Made by a program: the position numbers and the translations under genes. From Clostridiales bacterium (lineage in GTDB: Bacteria > Bacillota > Clostridia > Christensenellales > CAG-138), in the NCBI GenBank assembly GCA_004557245.1, contig SFEL01000014.1, forward strand, positions 1-64,000: a stretch of DNA of 64,000 nucleotides. Reading direction: 5' to 3'. Under the pieces are notes generated by a model that was given only the letters and a program-made list of their open reading frames with translations, was not told the origin of the DNA and did not search any database. Shown one piece after another: positions 1 to 9,391 of this stretch. Position 1 is the stretch's first letter. The number at the start of each line of letters is the position of its first letter.

Positions 1-19
1 GATCTCAATGAAACTGAAA

Positions 20-52
20 GGAATGAGCCCGGTACAATACCGAACTCATTCC
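20..52. terminator. Long hairpin beyond the AI-2E gene
   Basis: GGAATGAG and CTCATTCC form the outer stem and TTCGGTA/TACCGGG-type pairs extend it to about 15 bp with a three-base loop. Read on the minus strand it follows the gene ending at 124 and is followed by a weak T-rich stretch. It is probably a factorless terminator for the minus-strand operon. Confidence 0.5.
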
Positions 53-123
53 GTAACAACTTAATATTCTTTTTTGTCTAATCTTCGGGGTTCACTTCAT
101 GCAGGGCCGCTTTTTTATTTCCG

Positions 124-1257
124 TCATTTCTCGTCCCGCTGGGCAATGGCGCGCTTTTCCTCCAGCCGATTATTCACCCATTCCCCAATAAGGGTATACA
201 GCACCGCCATTATGGGTACGCATAGTATGGCGCCCATCAGGCCGAAGAGACGGGCGCCGAACAGCACCGCTATCATCACCCACAATCCGGATATGCCCAC
301 TGCGTTTCCAACCACCTTGGGATATATGAGGTTGCCCTCTATTTGCTGTATGGCCAGCACGAACACTATGAACCACAGGGCGCGGGGAGGGTCCACAACG
401 AATATTATGGAGAGGCCTATTGCGCCTGATACCCATGGGCCCACTATGGGTACCATCTGGGAAACACCTATTATAACGCTTATCAGCACTGCAAAGGGGA
501 ATCCCAGTATCTGCATACCTATGAAGCACAGCGAGCCAAGTATAAAGCACTCTATGAGCATACCGTATACGTAGTTATGCAGCGACTTGTTGGTGCGGGC
601 GCATACGTCCAGTATTCTGGCTGCATGGCGCTCGTTGAATATGGCCTTTATGAACTTGCGGCACTGGCGTATGAGGTTCTCCTTATTTGAAAGGGCGTAT
701 ATGCTGATTATCAGGGCGAAGAGCAGATCCACAACGACGCCCACAGTGCTCACGGTAAAGCGCAGCAGTTTGGAGGCAAGCTTGCTTATGAAGCTGTCCA
801 GCTCCTCCAGTATTTCCTCGGACATCTCGCGAACTTTCATTGCTATGTCTTCGTTGAGGTTTAGCCTTTCCCATACGTCATTGCCCCATTTTATGAGGCT
901 CTTGGAGTAGGAATCGTAGTTTTCCGCCAGGGATTTTATGCTGTCGACCAGCTTGGGACCTACTATCACTATCAGCACCGTGATTATGGAAAGCACCAAC
1001 AGCACCGCCATCACCACGCACATTACCCGCTTGAGCTTTGAGGCGCGCCATTTTGCAAAAAGCCTGTTTTCCAGAAAGCGCATGGGCATATTGGCTATAA
1101 AGCTTATGGCCACGGCTATAAATATGGGGCTGATGGCATCGAAAAAGCCCCTGACTGAGCTTTTTACGGCAGCCAGGTTTTCGATTATCTCATATAATAT
1201 GACTCCGAAGGCCACTATTAAAATGTATCTTCTTGAGGACTTCCAAAGGCCCTCCAT
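124..1257 (-). CDS. AI-2E family transporter (membrane permease)
   Basis: This is a 377-residue polytopic membrane protein of the AI-2E/YdiK/PerM family. It has two N-terminal membrane segments, a soluble coiled region around residues 100-170, and a C-terminal block of hydrophobic helices with the family-like stretch QMVPIVGPWVSGAIG and QIEGNLIYPKVVG. Family members export varied substrates or act as Na+/H+ antiporters; the substrate here cannot be told. I chose the ATG at 1257 rather than a start at 1341 because it lies 7 nt after the stop of the upstream uridine kinase gene and has a ribosome-binding site in that gap. The two genes are almost certainly cotranscribed. Confidence 0.88.
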   Translation of the reverse strand: MEGLWKSSRRYILIVAFGVILYEIIENLAAVKSSVRGFFDAISPIFIAVAISFIANMPMRFLENRLFAKWRASKLKRVMCVVMAVLLVLSIITVLIVIVGPKLVDSIKSLAENYDSYSKSLIKWGNDVWERLNLNEDIAMKVREMSEEILEELDSFISKLASKLLRFTVSTVGVVVDLLFALIISIYALSNKENLIRQCRKFIKAIFNERHAARILDVCARTNKSLHNYVYGMLIECFILGSLCFIGMQILGFPFAVLISVIIGVSQMVPIVGPWVSGAIGLSIIFVVDPPRALWFIVFVLAIQQIEGNLIYPKVVGNAVGISGLWVMIAVLFGARLFGLMGAILCVPIMAVLYTLIGEWVNNRLEEKRAIAQRDEK

Positions 1258-1264
1258 ATCCTGC

Positions 1265-1942
1265 TTATCCTTCAAAGCGCTCCTCCAAAACTGATTTTTT
1301 GAGAGCCTCCTGCCTTGCCTCGCGGTCGAATTTTTCGGCAAGGAGCTTGGCGGAGATGTAGGCGGATATGGCGTCTATTGCCATACGGTTCCTGCCGCCC
1401 CGCATTACGGCAAAGTCGGCGTCGCGAATGTATTTGCTTATGTATTCCTCGTACATGGGCTTTACGGTGGCCATGTACTGTTCGGCTATGTTCTCTATGG
1501 AACGGCCCCGGACCCGTATATCCCGTTTTATGCGGCGGAGCAGACAAACGTCTATGTCCACGTGCATGTAGACCTTCAGGCTCATGAGGTCGGTTATGCG
1601 CTTATCGCGGAACATGTGTATGCCCTCAAGTATAAGCACGTCCATGGGCTGTATCAGCTCGTCGCTGTCCGCTCGCTTGTGATTGGCGTAGTCGTAGCCC
1701 TTTTTGGTTATGGGAAGATTGTTTTGCAGAAGCTGTATGTCGGCATAAAGCTGGTCAAAGTCGAATATATCCGGCTCGTCGTAGTTTATATGTACCCTCT
1801 CCTCAAAGGGCAGGTCGGAATGGTCCCTGTAGTAGCAGTCCAGACCGATTATGGAAGAGGAGCAGGTAAGCGAGTCCTCAATTTCCTTCGCAAGGGTGCT
1901 CTTGCCGCTGCCGCTGGCGCCGCATATGCCGACGATTATCAT
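1265..1942 (-). CDS. udk: Uridine kinase-like P-loop kinase
   Basis: This 225-residue protein opens with a Walker A motif, GASGSGKST (residues 8-16), and continues with features of the uridine kinase/phosphoribulokinase family: DCYYRD, NYDEPDIFDFD, and LILEGIHMF. It would phosphorylate uridine and cytidine to UMP and CMP in pyrimidine salvage. Length and motif order fit Udk; nearby families such as Udk-like kinases of unknown substrate cannot be excluded. A GGGGGAAG site lies upstream of the ATG. It is the first gene of a two-gene minus-strand unit with the AI-2E permease. Confidence 0.85.
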   Translation of the reverse strand: MIIVGICGASGSGKSTLAKEIEDSLTCSSSIIGLDCYYRDHSDLPFEERVHINYDEPDIFDFDQLYADIQLLQNNLPITKKGYDYANHKRADSDELIQPMDVLILEGIHMFRDKRITDLMSLKVYMHVDIDVCLLRRIKRDIRVRGRSIENIAEQYMATVKPMYEEYISKYIRDADFAVMRGGRNRMAIDAISAYISAKLLAEKFDREARQEALKKSVLEERFEG

Positions 1943-2084
1943 GCTGTAAATTCTTCCCCCAATTATGCTTTTTTATCATTATAACCCCAAGCAAAATAAT
2001 TTGATAGACGTAAAATCCAAAATTGTCCTAAAATGGCTGCGGCTTACGCCTTGCTGCGGGTTTACGATTTGTTTGATTTTGCAT

Positions 2085-2104
2085 TATAATATTTGTGCTA
2101 TAAT
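2085..2104 (+). promoter_or_regulatory. Extended -10 promoter for the NlpC/P60 gene
   Basis: Two TATAAT boxes occur at 2085-2090 and 2099-2104. The second is preceded by TGc, giving a textbook extended -10 (TGCTATAAT, 2096-2104). No strong -35 sits 17 bp upstream, which is normal for extended -10 promoters. It lies 39 bp before the ATG at 2143 and is divergent from the uridine kinase gene. Confidence 0.6.
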
Positions 2105-2142
2105 ATTTTAGGTGATCTTAAGCATTTGGGAGATGCGGGCAG

Positions 2143-3804
2143 ATGAAAAGAAGCCGAGGCTTATCAAACATAAAAACCATACTGAAAAATGCATTCAGGC
2201 GGCTGGGCCTGTGGCTGCGGCGTTTCAGCAAGCGCGGCGGCATAGGCGGAGCCATAGGAAGGCTGGTGCTGGGCGTAAAGCGCCGCGACAAGCGCACCAT
2301 AACGTCGCTATGCGCATTTCTGGGTTGTCTCGTGCTGCTCATAGCAGGCATATCCGTAATATCCAACAACAGGCCTCAGCCCAGCATGCAGGGCGTAATA
2401 ACCTCCTCCGCCGGCATAGTCGACCTTACCGGCGACTATGAGAATGTTCAGGCTGACAGGGAAGCTAAGGAGCTGGCGGCCGGGCCTACCCCGAAGCCGC
2501 TGTATTTCCAGCAGGGCTTTGAGGACGAGAACATAGCCGAGATACAGCAGAGGCTGATGGATCTTGGCTATATGGACAACGACGAGCCTACTAACTACTA
2601 CGGCCCCAACACAAAAGAGGCAGTGGAGATATTCCAGCGTCGGCACGGCGTTACGGTCACAGGCGTGGTGGACAGGGCCACATATGAGAAGCTGTTCTCT
2701 GACGACGCGCTGACATACATGGCGGATCTCGGCATAAGCGGCTCCGACGTGGAGGATATACAGTCGAGACTTCGCGAGCTGGATTATTTGGATAAGGTCA
2801 CAGGCTATTTCGGCGAGGAAACCGAGAAGGCGGTGATAGAGTTCCAGAAAAACAACCGTCTGGACGTGGATGGCAAGGTGGGCACACAGACCCGCGAAAT
2901 GCTATACAGCGAGGACGCGGTGCCAAAGAGCCTGAAGTACGGCGAAAAGAGCGACGACGTGCTGCGCTATCAGAAGCGGCTCAACAAGCTGGGATACCTT
3001 TCCAGCACCCCTGACGGTACATTTGGAAAGGACACCGTGAACGCGGTCAAGAGCTTCCAGCGGCAGAACGGCCTTACGGTGGACGGCTACATAGGCCCCT
3101 CCACTAAGGAGCTGCTGATGAGCAAGAACGCCAAGGCCAGCGTAATATCATTGGGCGAGACGAGCAGCAACGTAACAAAAATTCAGAAGCGGCTAAAGGA
3201 GCTTGGTTACCTCAAGAGCAGCGCCACGGGATACTTCGGAACCACAACCGAGTCTGCCGTATCGGCCTTCCAGAAGCGCAATAGTCTCAGCGCCGACGGC
3301 AAGGTAGGCAAGGGCACCATGGCCGCGCTGTTCTCCAGCAAGGCGAAGAAGGCGCCCAGCAACTATAAGCCCTCGTCGGGCGGCTCATCGTCGGGAAGTA
3401 GCTCCTCCGGAGGCGGCACCGGCGCGCTTACCGGCACCATGGGCAGCGTGGACAGGTTCATTTCCGCGGCCCAGAGCAGGATTGGCTGCCGGTACTCAAA
3501 GGGCAGCAAGGGACCGGATAAGTTCGACTGCTCAGGCTTCGTATACTGGTGCCTGAGAGAGGCGGGAGTGAACCAGAAGTATCTCACCTCCTCCGGCTGG
3601 CGCAGCGTGTCGGGCTATACAAAAGTCAGCTCACTTTCCAGCCTGCAAAGGGGCGACATAATCGTCTTCCGCGGCCACGTGGGAATAGCCATGGGCGACG
3701 GCACCATGATAGACGCCTCCAGCGGTAACGGCAGGGTAATACACAGGAGCTGCATGGGCGACTGGTCCAAGCGCAACTTCATCTGCGCGTGGAGGATATT
3801 CTGA
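2143..3804 (+). CDS. Cell-wall hydrolase: four PG-binding repeats plus NlpC/P60
   Basis: This 553-residue protein is basic at the N-terminus and has one membrane anchor (about residues 52-74, SLCAFLGCLVLLIAGI). Four peptidoglycan_binding_1 repeats follow (roughly residues 127-405), each built on the pattern IQxRLxxLGY...G.FG..T..AV..FQ...GL..DG..G..T...L. A Ser/Gly linker leads to a C-terminal NlpC/P60 domain (about 430-553) with the catalytic Cys in FDCSGF and the His in GHVGIA. It should cleave stem-peptide bonds in peptidoglycan outside the membrane. It is monocistronic, with its own promoter and a strong terminator. Confidence 0.93.
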   Translation: MKRSRGLSNIKTILKNAFRRLGLWLRRFSKRGGIGGAIGRLVLGVKRRDKRTITSLCAFLGCLVLLIAGISVISNNRPQPSMQGVITSSAGIVDLTGDYENVQADREAKELAAGPTPKPLYFQQGFEDENIAEIQQRLMDLGYMDNDEPTNYYGPNTKEAVEIFQRRHGVTVTGVVDRATYEKLFSDDALTYMADLGISGSDVEDIQSRLRELDYLDKVTGYFGEETEKAVIEFQKNNRLDVDGKVGTQTREMLYSEDAVPKSLKYGEKSDDVLRYQKRLNKLGYLSSTPDGTFGKDTVNAVKSFQRQNGLTVDGYIGPSTKELLMSKNAKASVISLGETSSNVTKIQKRLKELGYLKSSATGYFGTTTESAVSAFQKRNSLSADGKVGKGTMAALFSSKAKKAPSNYKPSSGGSSSGSSSSGGGTGALTGTMGSVDRFISAAQSRIGCRYSKGSKGPDKFDCSGFVYWCLREAGVNQKYLTSSGWRSVSGYTKVSSLSSLQRGDIIVFRGHVGIAMGDGTMIDASSGNGRVIHRSCMGDWSKRNFICAWRIF

Positions 3805-3814
3805 TAACGGACAT

Positions 3815-3843
3815 AAAAAAAGTGGCGTTCAGCCACTTTTTTT
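3815..3843. terminator. Bidirectional terminator between NlpC/P60 gene and glmS
   Basis: A perfect 12-bp stem, AAAAAAAGTGGC with GCCACTTTTTTT, surrounds a GTTCA loop. It has A and T tracts on both sides, so it can end transcription from both convergent genes. The same hairpin core (AAGTGGCGTTCAGCCACTT) is the last hairpin of the repeat copy at 15144-15386. Confidence 0.9.
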
Positions 3844-3854
3844 GATATCCGTCT

Positions 3855-5693
3855 TTATTCCACCGTTACCGATTTGGCAAGGTTCCTTGGCTTGTCGATA
3901 TCGCAGCCCTTGAGCAGAGCCACGTAATAGGCGAAGAGCTGTAGGGGCAGTATGGCCAGCGATGGCAAAACGAAGGGATCGGTCTTGGGTATCCACATGA
4001 CCTGATCGGCGGTTTCCTCTACGCCGGGAGTGCCCTCGGTGGCAAGCGCCAGCACTACTGCGCCCCGGGCCTTTACCTCGCGCATGTTGCTTATCATCTT
4101 TTCGGTCAGGGGACTGTAGGTGCAGAGGGCCACTACCAGCGAGCCGGGCTCTATCAGGGAGATAGTGCCGTGCTTCAGCTCTCCCGCAGGATACGCCTCG
4201 GAGAATATGTAGGATATCTCCTTGAGCTTGAGGGAGCCTTCCAGAGCCAGAGCGTGGTCTATGTTGCGGCCTATGAAGTATATGTTGCGGCAGCTGAAAT
4301 GGAGGGATGCGAGGTACTTGATATAGTCTGACTTTTCGAGAAGGCTGCGCATCAGGCCGGGCAGCTCCTCTATGGCGTTCAGAAAGTCCTTAAGCTCGCT
4401 GTCGCTTACCATATGGCGGCAATGTCCCATGTACAGGGCAAGCAGATAGCATACGGAAAGCTGTGCGCTGTAAGCCTTGGTGGTGGCCACGGCTATCTCG
4501 GGGCCGGCCCAGGTATATATGACATCCTCGCTCTCGTTGGCGATGGTGCTGCCCACTACGTTTACTATGGACAGTACGTGGGCGCCCCGGGACTTTGCTT
4601 CGCGCAGGGCAAAAAGTGTATCTATAGTCTCGCCGGACTGGCTTATGACTATGGCTATGGTCCTGTCAGTCACTATGGGATTGGAATAGCGAAACTCCGA
4701 TGCCAGCTCCACCGTGACGGGTATGCGGGTGTAACGCTCGATGTAGTGCTTCGCCACCTGGCCTACGTAGCTTGCGGAGCCGCAGGCAACTATGAATATC
4801 CTGTCGCAGGCCATTATGTCGTCGGGGGATATGTGGGAAAGACCCAGGTCTATTCTGCCGTCCCTCACACGGGGGCGGACGGTGCTGCGTATCACATCCG
4901 GCTGCTCCATTATCTCCTTGAGCATGAAGTGGGGGTAGCCGCCCTTTTCAGCGGCGTCAGCGTCCCATTGGATATGCTCTATGTTTTTGTGCAGCTCCTC
5001 GCCGTAGCGGTTGTATATCTTCACGCTGCCGGCAGTAAGCACAGCCATGTCGTATTCGTCAAGGCGTATCACCTGGCGGGTGTGCTTGAGTATTGCAGGC
5101 ACGTCTGAGGCGATAAAGTTTTCGCCTTTGCCCACGCCGACTATAAGCGGGCTGTCCTTGCGTACGGCGTAAAGGGTATCCGGGTGATCGGCAAAGATTA
5201 TGCCCAGGGCGAACGCACCGGAGATGAGGCTAAGGGCCTCCCGTATGGCGGCCTCGGGACCGTCCTCGCGGTTGCTCCTGTAAAGGTGCTCCACAAGGTT
5301 TGCGGCTATCTCCGTATCCGTCTCGGACATGAAGGAATAGCCCTGCTCGGTAAGAAAATCACGGAGCTCGATGTAGTTTTCCACTATGCCGTTGTGAACC
5401 AGAGCCACCTCGCCGTGCTGACTCAGATGGGGGTGGGCGTTTACGTCGTTGGGCTCCCCGTGGGTTGCCCAGCGGGTATGGCCTATGCCGAGGCAGCCGG
5501 GCAGGGCTCTGCCGCAGTCCGTCATTTCCTCCAGCACGCTCAGCCTGCCCTTGGCCTTCACGACGCCAAGCTTATTGCCGTCCGCAATAGCTATGCCTGA
5601 GGAGTCATAGCCGCGGTATTCCAGCTTTTCGAGGGCCTCCAGTATGAGGGGCGCGGCCTGCTTGGGGCCGATGTAGCCTACTATTCCACACAT
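3855..5693 (-). CDS. glmS: Glutamine--fructose-6-phosphate aminotransferase (isomerizing)
   Basis: This 612-residue enzyme makes glucosamine-6-phosphate from fructose-6-phosphate and glutamine, the first step toward UDP-GlcNAc and the cell wall. The N-terminal class II glutaminase domain starts MCGIVGYIG with the nucleophile Cys2 and has GHTRWATHG. Two SIS sugar-isomerase domains follow, with CGSASYVG and SQSGETIDT, and the protein ends AKSVTVE as in other GlmS proteins. Only 26 bp separate it from the upstream nucleotidyltransferase gene, so there is no room for the glmS ribozyme found before many Firmicute glmS genes. It is translated from an AAAGGAG site in that gap. Confidence 0.97.
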   Translation of the reverse strand: MCGIVGYIGPKQAAPLILEALEKLEYRGYDSSGIAIADGNKLGVVKAKGRLSVLEEMTDCGRALPGCLGIGHTRWATHGEPNDVNAHPHLSQHGEVALVHNGIVENYIELRDFLTEQGYSFMSETDTEIAANLVEHLYRSNREDGPEAAIREALSLISGAFALGIIFADHPDTLYAVRKDSPLIVGVGKGENFIASDVPAILKHTRQVIRLDEYDMAVLTAGSVKIYNRYGEELHKNIEHIQWDADAAEKGGYPHFMLKEIMEQPDVIRSTVRPRVRDGRIDLGLSHISPDDIMACDRIFIVACGSASYVGQVAKHYIERYTRIPVTVELASEFRYSNPIVTDRTIAIVISQSGETIDTLFALREAKSRGAHVLSIVNVVGSTIANESEDVIYTWAGPEIAVATTKAYSAQLSVCYLLALYMGHCRHMVSDSELKDFLNAIEELPGLMRSLLEKSDYIKYLASLHFSCRNIYFIGRNIDHALALEGSLKLKEISYIFSEAYPAGELKHGTISLIEPGSLVVALCTYSPLTEKMISNMREVKARGAVVLALATEGTPGVEETADQVMWIPKTDPFVLPSLAILPLQLFAYYVALLKGCDIDKPRNLAKSVTVE

Positions 5694-5719
5694 TGATAAA
5701 CTGTTTCTCCTTTAATGAA

Positions 5720-6640
5720 TTAGTCCCAGAGCTTTTCGGAGTATGTGCCCTGCGCCTTGATTTTTGCTATGTTTTCCATAACTGCGGGCTTATCCTCTTT
5801 GTATGTCACGCCGAACCATCGGTCGGGGCTTTCCTCGACCTTTACCCGCACCCTGCCCTCAGACATAAGGGCCTGTACGGCGTTGGGCAGCAGGTCCTCA
5901 TATTTGGCGGGGTTCTCCTTTATGCCCGCTTCGAAATTTGCTTTGAATACATCCTCCAGCATGGGAAGGATATCCGGCTTGAAGCCCCAGCAGTTCATGG
6001 AGACGGGGGTGCCCTCCGGAAGCTCGATGAAGGTTTTGCCGTCGTCCTCTGTAAAAGCGCCGCCGTGCTCCCGCTTGAATATCCTGCGCCGCTCCACTAT
6101 GTGGGTGAGGAAGCCTTCATCGTCCACCTCGCATATGCCCCGGGCTACGCTGCCGTTTTCGGTGAGGGTATTTTCCAGCTTATAGCCTATCATCAGCTGC
6201 TCGTCTGAGGGCGTATCTCCGGCGAGGAATTCGTAAAGCTGCTTATAAGCGGCAGGGCCATAGTAGTCGTCGGAATTAATGACGGCGAAGGGTCTGCCGC
6301 CGATCTCGTCTCTTGCACAGAGCAGGGCATGGGTGGTGCCGAGGGGCTTTGTGCGGCCCTCTGGAGCCTTCAGGCCATGGGGAAGCTTATTCATCTCCTG
6401 GAACGCGCACTTGACGTTGGCGCGCTGGGATATCCTGCTGCCGATGGCATCCATGAAGTCCTGCTCAATCTCATGCTTGATTATGAACACAAGGTCGTGG
6501 AAGCCGGCGCGTATTGCGTCGTAGATTGAAAAGTCGATTATCAGGTTACCCGCGGCATCGATGGGGTCGATCTGTTTTAGCCCGCCGTAGCGGCTGCCCA
6601 TGCCAGCGGCAAGCAATACGAGTACAGGCTGTTTTTTCAT
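5720..6640 (-). CDS. Sugar-phosphate nucleotidyltransferase
   Basis: This 306-residue protein begins with the nucleotide-binding signature LAAGMGSRYGGLKQ (residues 11-24), has a later metal-site type motif VINSDDYYG, and a conserved Trp-Gly region (MNCWGFKPDI). This is the NTP_transferase fold that joins NTPs and sugar-1-phosphates to NDP-sugars. The fit is to a clostridial group of roughly 300 residues, not to classical GalU or GlmU, so the sugar is open. It precedes glmS in the same operon, consistent with supply of activated sugars for envelope polymers. GGAGGTGA lies upstream of the ATG. Confidence 0.8.
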   Translation of the reverse strand: MKKQPVLVLLAAGMGSRYGGLKQIDPIDAAGNLIIDFSIYDAIRAGFHDLVFIIKHEIEQDFMDAIGSRISQRANVKCAFQEMNKLPHGLKAPEGRTKPLGTTHALLCARDEIGGRPFAVINSDDYYGPAAYKQLYEFLAGDTPSDEQLMIGYKLENTLTENGSVARGICEVDDEGFLTHIVERRRIFKREHGGAFTEDDGKTFIELPEGTPVSMNCWGFKPDILPMLEDVFKANFEAGIKENPAKYEDLLPNAVQALMSEGRVRVKVEESPDRWFGVTYKEDKPAVMENIAKIKAQGTYSEKLWD

Positions 6641-6699
6641 TTGAAATGTTCACCTCCGTATGCTTAGTTTTTTGCTTTGCTACATATTGGAAATATGCA

Positions 6700-8457
6700 T
6701 TAATGCAGGTGTATCTCCCGCCCGAAGGAGCGGGGCGCTGCGTATTTTTTGACTATATCGGTTATGGTGCTTTCGCTCATGCCCGGAACATGCTTCATGG
6801 CGGGAAGCAGCCGCTTCATGGAGTTGTCGTCCACAAGGCCAACCAGCTCCAGGAGCATCTTGGTGGCTCCTTCGGCTGTGGGCGTCTCGTCGAACACCGC
6901 CTCTATGCTTTCGTTGAGTATGCGAAGCTCAATTATACGGGTATCCGGCGTTTCGAGGAAGCTGGTGAACAGAGTAATGCAGGCTTCGTTTTCACCTGCG
7001 GACCATATTCCACGGGTGGAGACCAGATGCTGCTCCTCCTTCATTATAAAGACGGAATCCGTAAAACCTCCGTCCATATCTATGTATACCGTATTGCGCT
7101 CGCACTGCTCGTAAAATGTGACCGCCAGGCCCTTTTCCGTTGAGCTGAAGCGTATTATGTCCGCACCCTTGCTGTAGCAGCCGTGAACGTTTTGCAGCGG
7201 CTGCGGGAAAAGGGAGCCGTAGTTGTCGAAAAGGCGGAACTCCCTGCCGTCAAGCAAGCTGCGTATCTTATTGAAGGCGATTTTGTCCGTCCCGAGCCCC
7301 TTCCTTTCAGGCTCGGGAGAAAACACCAGCTTGGCGAGATACGCCTTCAGGCTGTCATAGCCTGGAGGGTAAGGCGCGAGCTCCCTGTCGGAGCAGGCCC
7401 AGAAGCAGGAATCAAGCAGCTGCATTAGGGACGTCTTGGCGAAGAGCTGTGTGCTGCCGGAGTATATTATAGCCACAGCATCGTACTGTGGGAATATTAC
7501 CGCATACTGGCCGAAAGCGCCGTTGAACTGGTAAGCCCCGCCGCCGCTCATCCATATCTGGTAGCCGTAGCCGTGCCTCATTTCGCCGTTTGGAGTGGGT
7601 ATCTGGGGCGAGGTAGCGGCGTCTATCCACTCTTCGGAGAGGAGCCGCCGTCCATTCCATACCCCCCTGTTTAAATACAGCTGGGCTATCTTGGCAAGGT
7701 CTTCTATGCAGAGGTTCAGCCCCCAGCCTCCCTTTTCCATGCCCTTGGGGCATGTCTCCCAGTGGTGGCTGCGTATGTCCAGCGGCTCATACAGCCTGGG
7801 GGTGAGGAATTCGGTAAGGCTCATGCCCGCCTTTTTTCTCAGTACGGCGGAGAGCATATAGGTATTGAGCGAATTGTATTCAAACTGGGTGCCCGGCTCG
7901 AACTTGGGTACGGATTCCATGAACATCTTTACCCAGTCCTCGTCCAGAGCGCTGCCCACCTCGTTGAAGCGGACCCCTGTGCTCATGGTGAGGAGGTGCC
8001 GTACCGTCAGCATTTTCGACCACTTGTTTGCGGGCTTGCCGGCATAGCCGGGGAATATGTCCTCCAGGCGCTCGTCTATATCCATGAGCCCCTCGTCCAC
8101 AGCCATACCTATGGCGGTAGAGGTGACGCTCTTGCTGGCAGAGTACAGCATATGGGGGATCTCCGGCCGATACGGGGCGTAATACCCCTCGGCGAAGACC
8201 TTGCCGTGGCGCAGCAGCATTGCGGAATGTATGCCCAGCTCGGCGGTATTATCGGAAAGGCTCCTGAAGAACCGCTCCACTACCGTGCTGGAAAGGCCCG
8301 CCTCCTCAGGGGTGCAGCGAGGCAGGGATTCCCTTGCGGACAGAAGGGGAAGGCTCCCCATCTGACGCGTGTAGCCGTAGGCGGGTATGCCCTCCATGTC
8401 CCTTTTAAGCATTTTGATGAGCAGCTCAAGGCTGCGCATCTGAATGGTAATGTCCAT
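6700..8457 (-). CDS. Serine hydrolase, beta-lactamase/PBP4* family
   Basis: This 585-residue protein has a class C beta-lactamase-type domain in its N-terminal two thirds: the SxxK nucleophile motif SASK at about residues 106-109, a downstream YNS in FEYNSLNTYML, and conserved HLLTMSTG and GWGLNLCIEDLAKIAQLY. The C-terminal 200 residues form an additional domain without clear similarity. No signal peptide is visible, so it is probably cytoplasmic, like many family esterases and peptidases. Substrate unknown. A CCGGAGG site lies 4 nt before the ATG. It is separated from the nucleotidyltransferase by about 60 bp. Confidence 0.85.
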   Translation of the reverse strand: MDITIQMRSLELLIKMLKRDMEGIPAYGYTRQMGSLPLLSARESLPRCTPEEAGLSSTVVERFFRSLSDNTAELGIHSAMLLRHGKVFAEGYYAPYRPEIPHMLYSASKSVTSTAIGMAVDEGLMDIDERLEDIFPGYAGKPANKWSKMLTVRHLLTMSTGVRFNEVGSALDEDWVKMFMESVPKFEPGTQFEYNSLNTYMLSAVLRKKAGMSLTEFLTPRLYEPLDIRSHHWETCPKGMEKGGWGLNLCIEDLAKIAQLYLNRGVWNGRRLLSEEWIDAATSPQIPTPNGEMRHGYGYQIWMSGGGAYQFNGAFGQYAVIFPQYDAVAIIYSGSTQLFAKTSLMQLLDSCFWACSDRELAPYPPGYDSLKAYLAKLVFSPEPERKGLGTDKIAFNKIRSLLDGREFRLFDNYGSLFPQPLQNVHGCYSKGADIIRFSSTEKGLAVTFYEQCERNTVYIDMDGGFTDSVFIMKEEQHLVSTRGIWSAGENEACITLFTSFLETPDTRIIELRILNESIEAVFDETPTAEGATKMLLELVGLVDDNSMKRLLPAMKHVPGMSESTITDIVKKYAAPRSFGREIHLH

Positions 8458-8523
8458 TTTTCCTCCGGGTATTGAGCCTTGACAGGCTTATTCCTGAAGT
8501 ATTTTATGGTGCTTGGCTTCCCC

Positions 8524-9264
8524 TTATACCGCAGGATCGGGATTGGGTTCCCTTGCCATGGGGATATTGCGTCCGGTGCGGTCAACGTAGAAGGCGGCGT
8601 TGGCGGCGTAGATATAGGGACTCAGCCAAAGGTCGCCTATGCCGCAGGTCAGGGCGCTCAGTATGGCCCAGCCTATGAAGGACAGGTTAAGACAGAACAG
8701 CCGCCACTTGTGGCCCGCCATAAGCTCCTTGCTCATGTTTACCGCCTCGCGAATGCCAAGGTTGGGATTTTCCGCCATAAGATAGGGGGCAAGGCAGTAG
8801 CGGTAGCCGGCTATGATGCCGGGCACGATAAACAGCAAAGTCCACAGCCATATGAACAGCGCCATAAAGAGATTGAGCCCTAAGGCCTTGAAGAATATAT
8901 CGAACCGGGAGAATATGACGGATACTTCACCCTGACGGTTCTCAGCCACAAGGTCTATGTAATACTTGTTAAGGCCCATTTCCAGCGCCCCTGAGAACAG
9001 CAGCACGACTATGCTCAGCACAAGGGCTATAAGTGACCCAAAGAGACTTGTCCCTGTATCCGCCGCCGCGAAACCGGCAAAGAAATCGTTATAATTGCCG
9101 GCGAAGAGCATATCAAAGTCCATATGGCCCATATTTTTTGCAAGGTTGTATATGCTGCTTATGCCGCATATGAGGCTGACTATAAAGGTTACCAAAACAG
9201 ATCTGCCCCAGTGGCCCCTGAGCTTATCCCGGGCTATACGGCGAAATTCGCTTGCAGTAAACAT
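8524..9264 (-). CDS. DUF975 family integral membrane protein
   Basis: This 246-residue protein starts with the amphipathic family signature ASEFRRIARDKLRGHWG and then has several hydrophobic helices, including LIALVLSIVVLLFSGALEMG and LFMALFIWLWTLLFIVPGII, with a family-typical RYCLAPYLMAENPNLGIREA stretch. DUF975 proteins are widespread in Firmicutes and have no established function. AGGAGG lies upstream of the start. It precedes the serine hydrolase gene by 66 bp on the same strand and may be cotranscribed with it. Confidence 0.85.
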   Translation of the reverse strand: MFTASEFRRIARDKLRGHWGRSVLVTFIVSLICGISSIYNLAKNMGHMDFDMLFAGNYNDFFAGFAAADTGTSLFGSLIALVLSIVVLLFSGALEMGLNKYYIDLVAENRQGEVSVIFSRFDIFFKALGLNLFMALFIWLWTLLFIVPGIIAGYRYCLAPYLMAENPNLGIREAVNMSKELMAGHKWRLFCLNLSFIGWAILSALTCGIGDLWLSPYIYAANAAFYVDRTGRNIPMAREPNPDPAV

Positions 9265-9296
9265 AACAAGAAAACCTCCTGAAATTAAATAAAAAA

Positions 9297-9368
9297 TTGA
9301 GTAAAATCAAAAGCGGGGGCGGGTGCCGCGCAGGAGTTACGCAAAAGAGCGGCAGCCGGCGCCCCCCC
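9297..9368 (-). terminator. Long hairpin after the DUF1292 gene
   Basis: On the minus strand GGGGGCG and TGCCGC arms near 9330-9368 pair with GCGGCA and CGCCCCC arms near 9309-9330, followed by CTTTTGATTTT. This fits a factorless terminator between the DUF1292 gene and the DUF975 gene. Confidence 0.6.
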
Positions 9369-9391
9369 GTAAAGCCAAGTTTGCCTAAGTA

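Noticed and set aside
5694..5719. glmS ribozyme before glmS
   Set aside because: Only 26 bp lie between the upstream gene and glmS, too short for the ribozyme.
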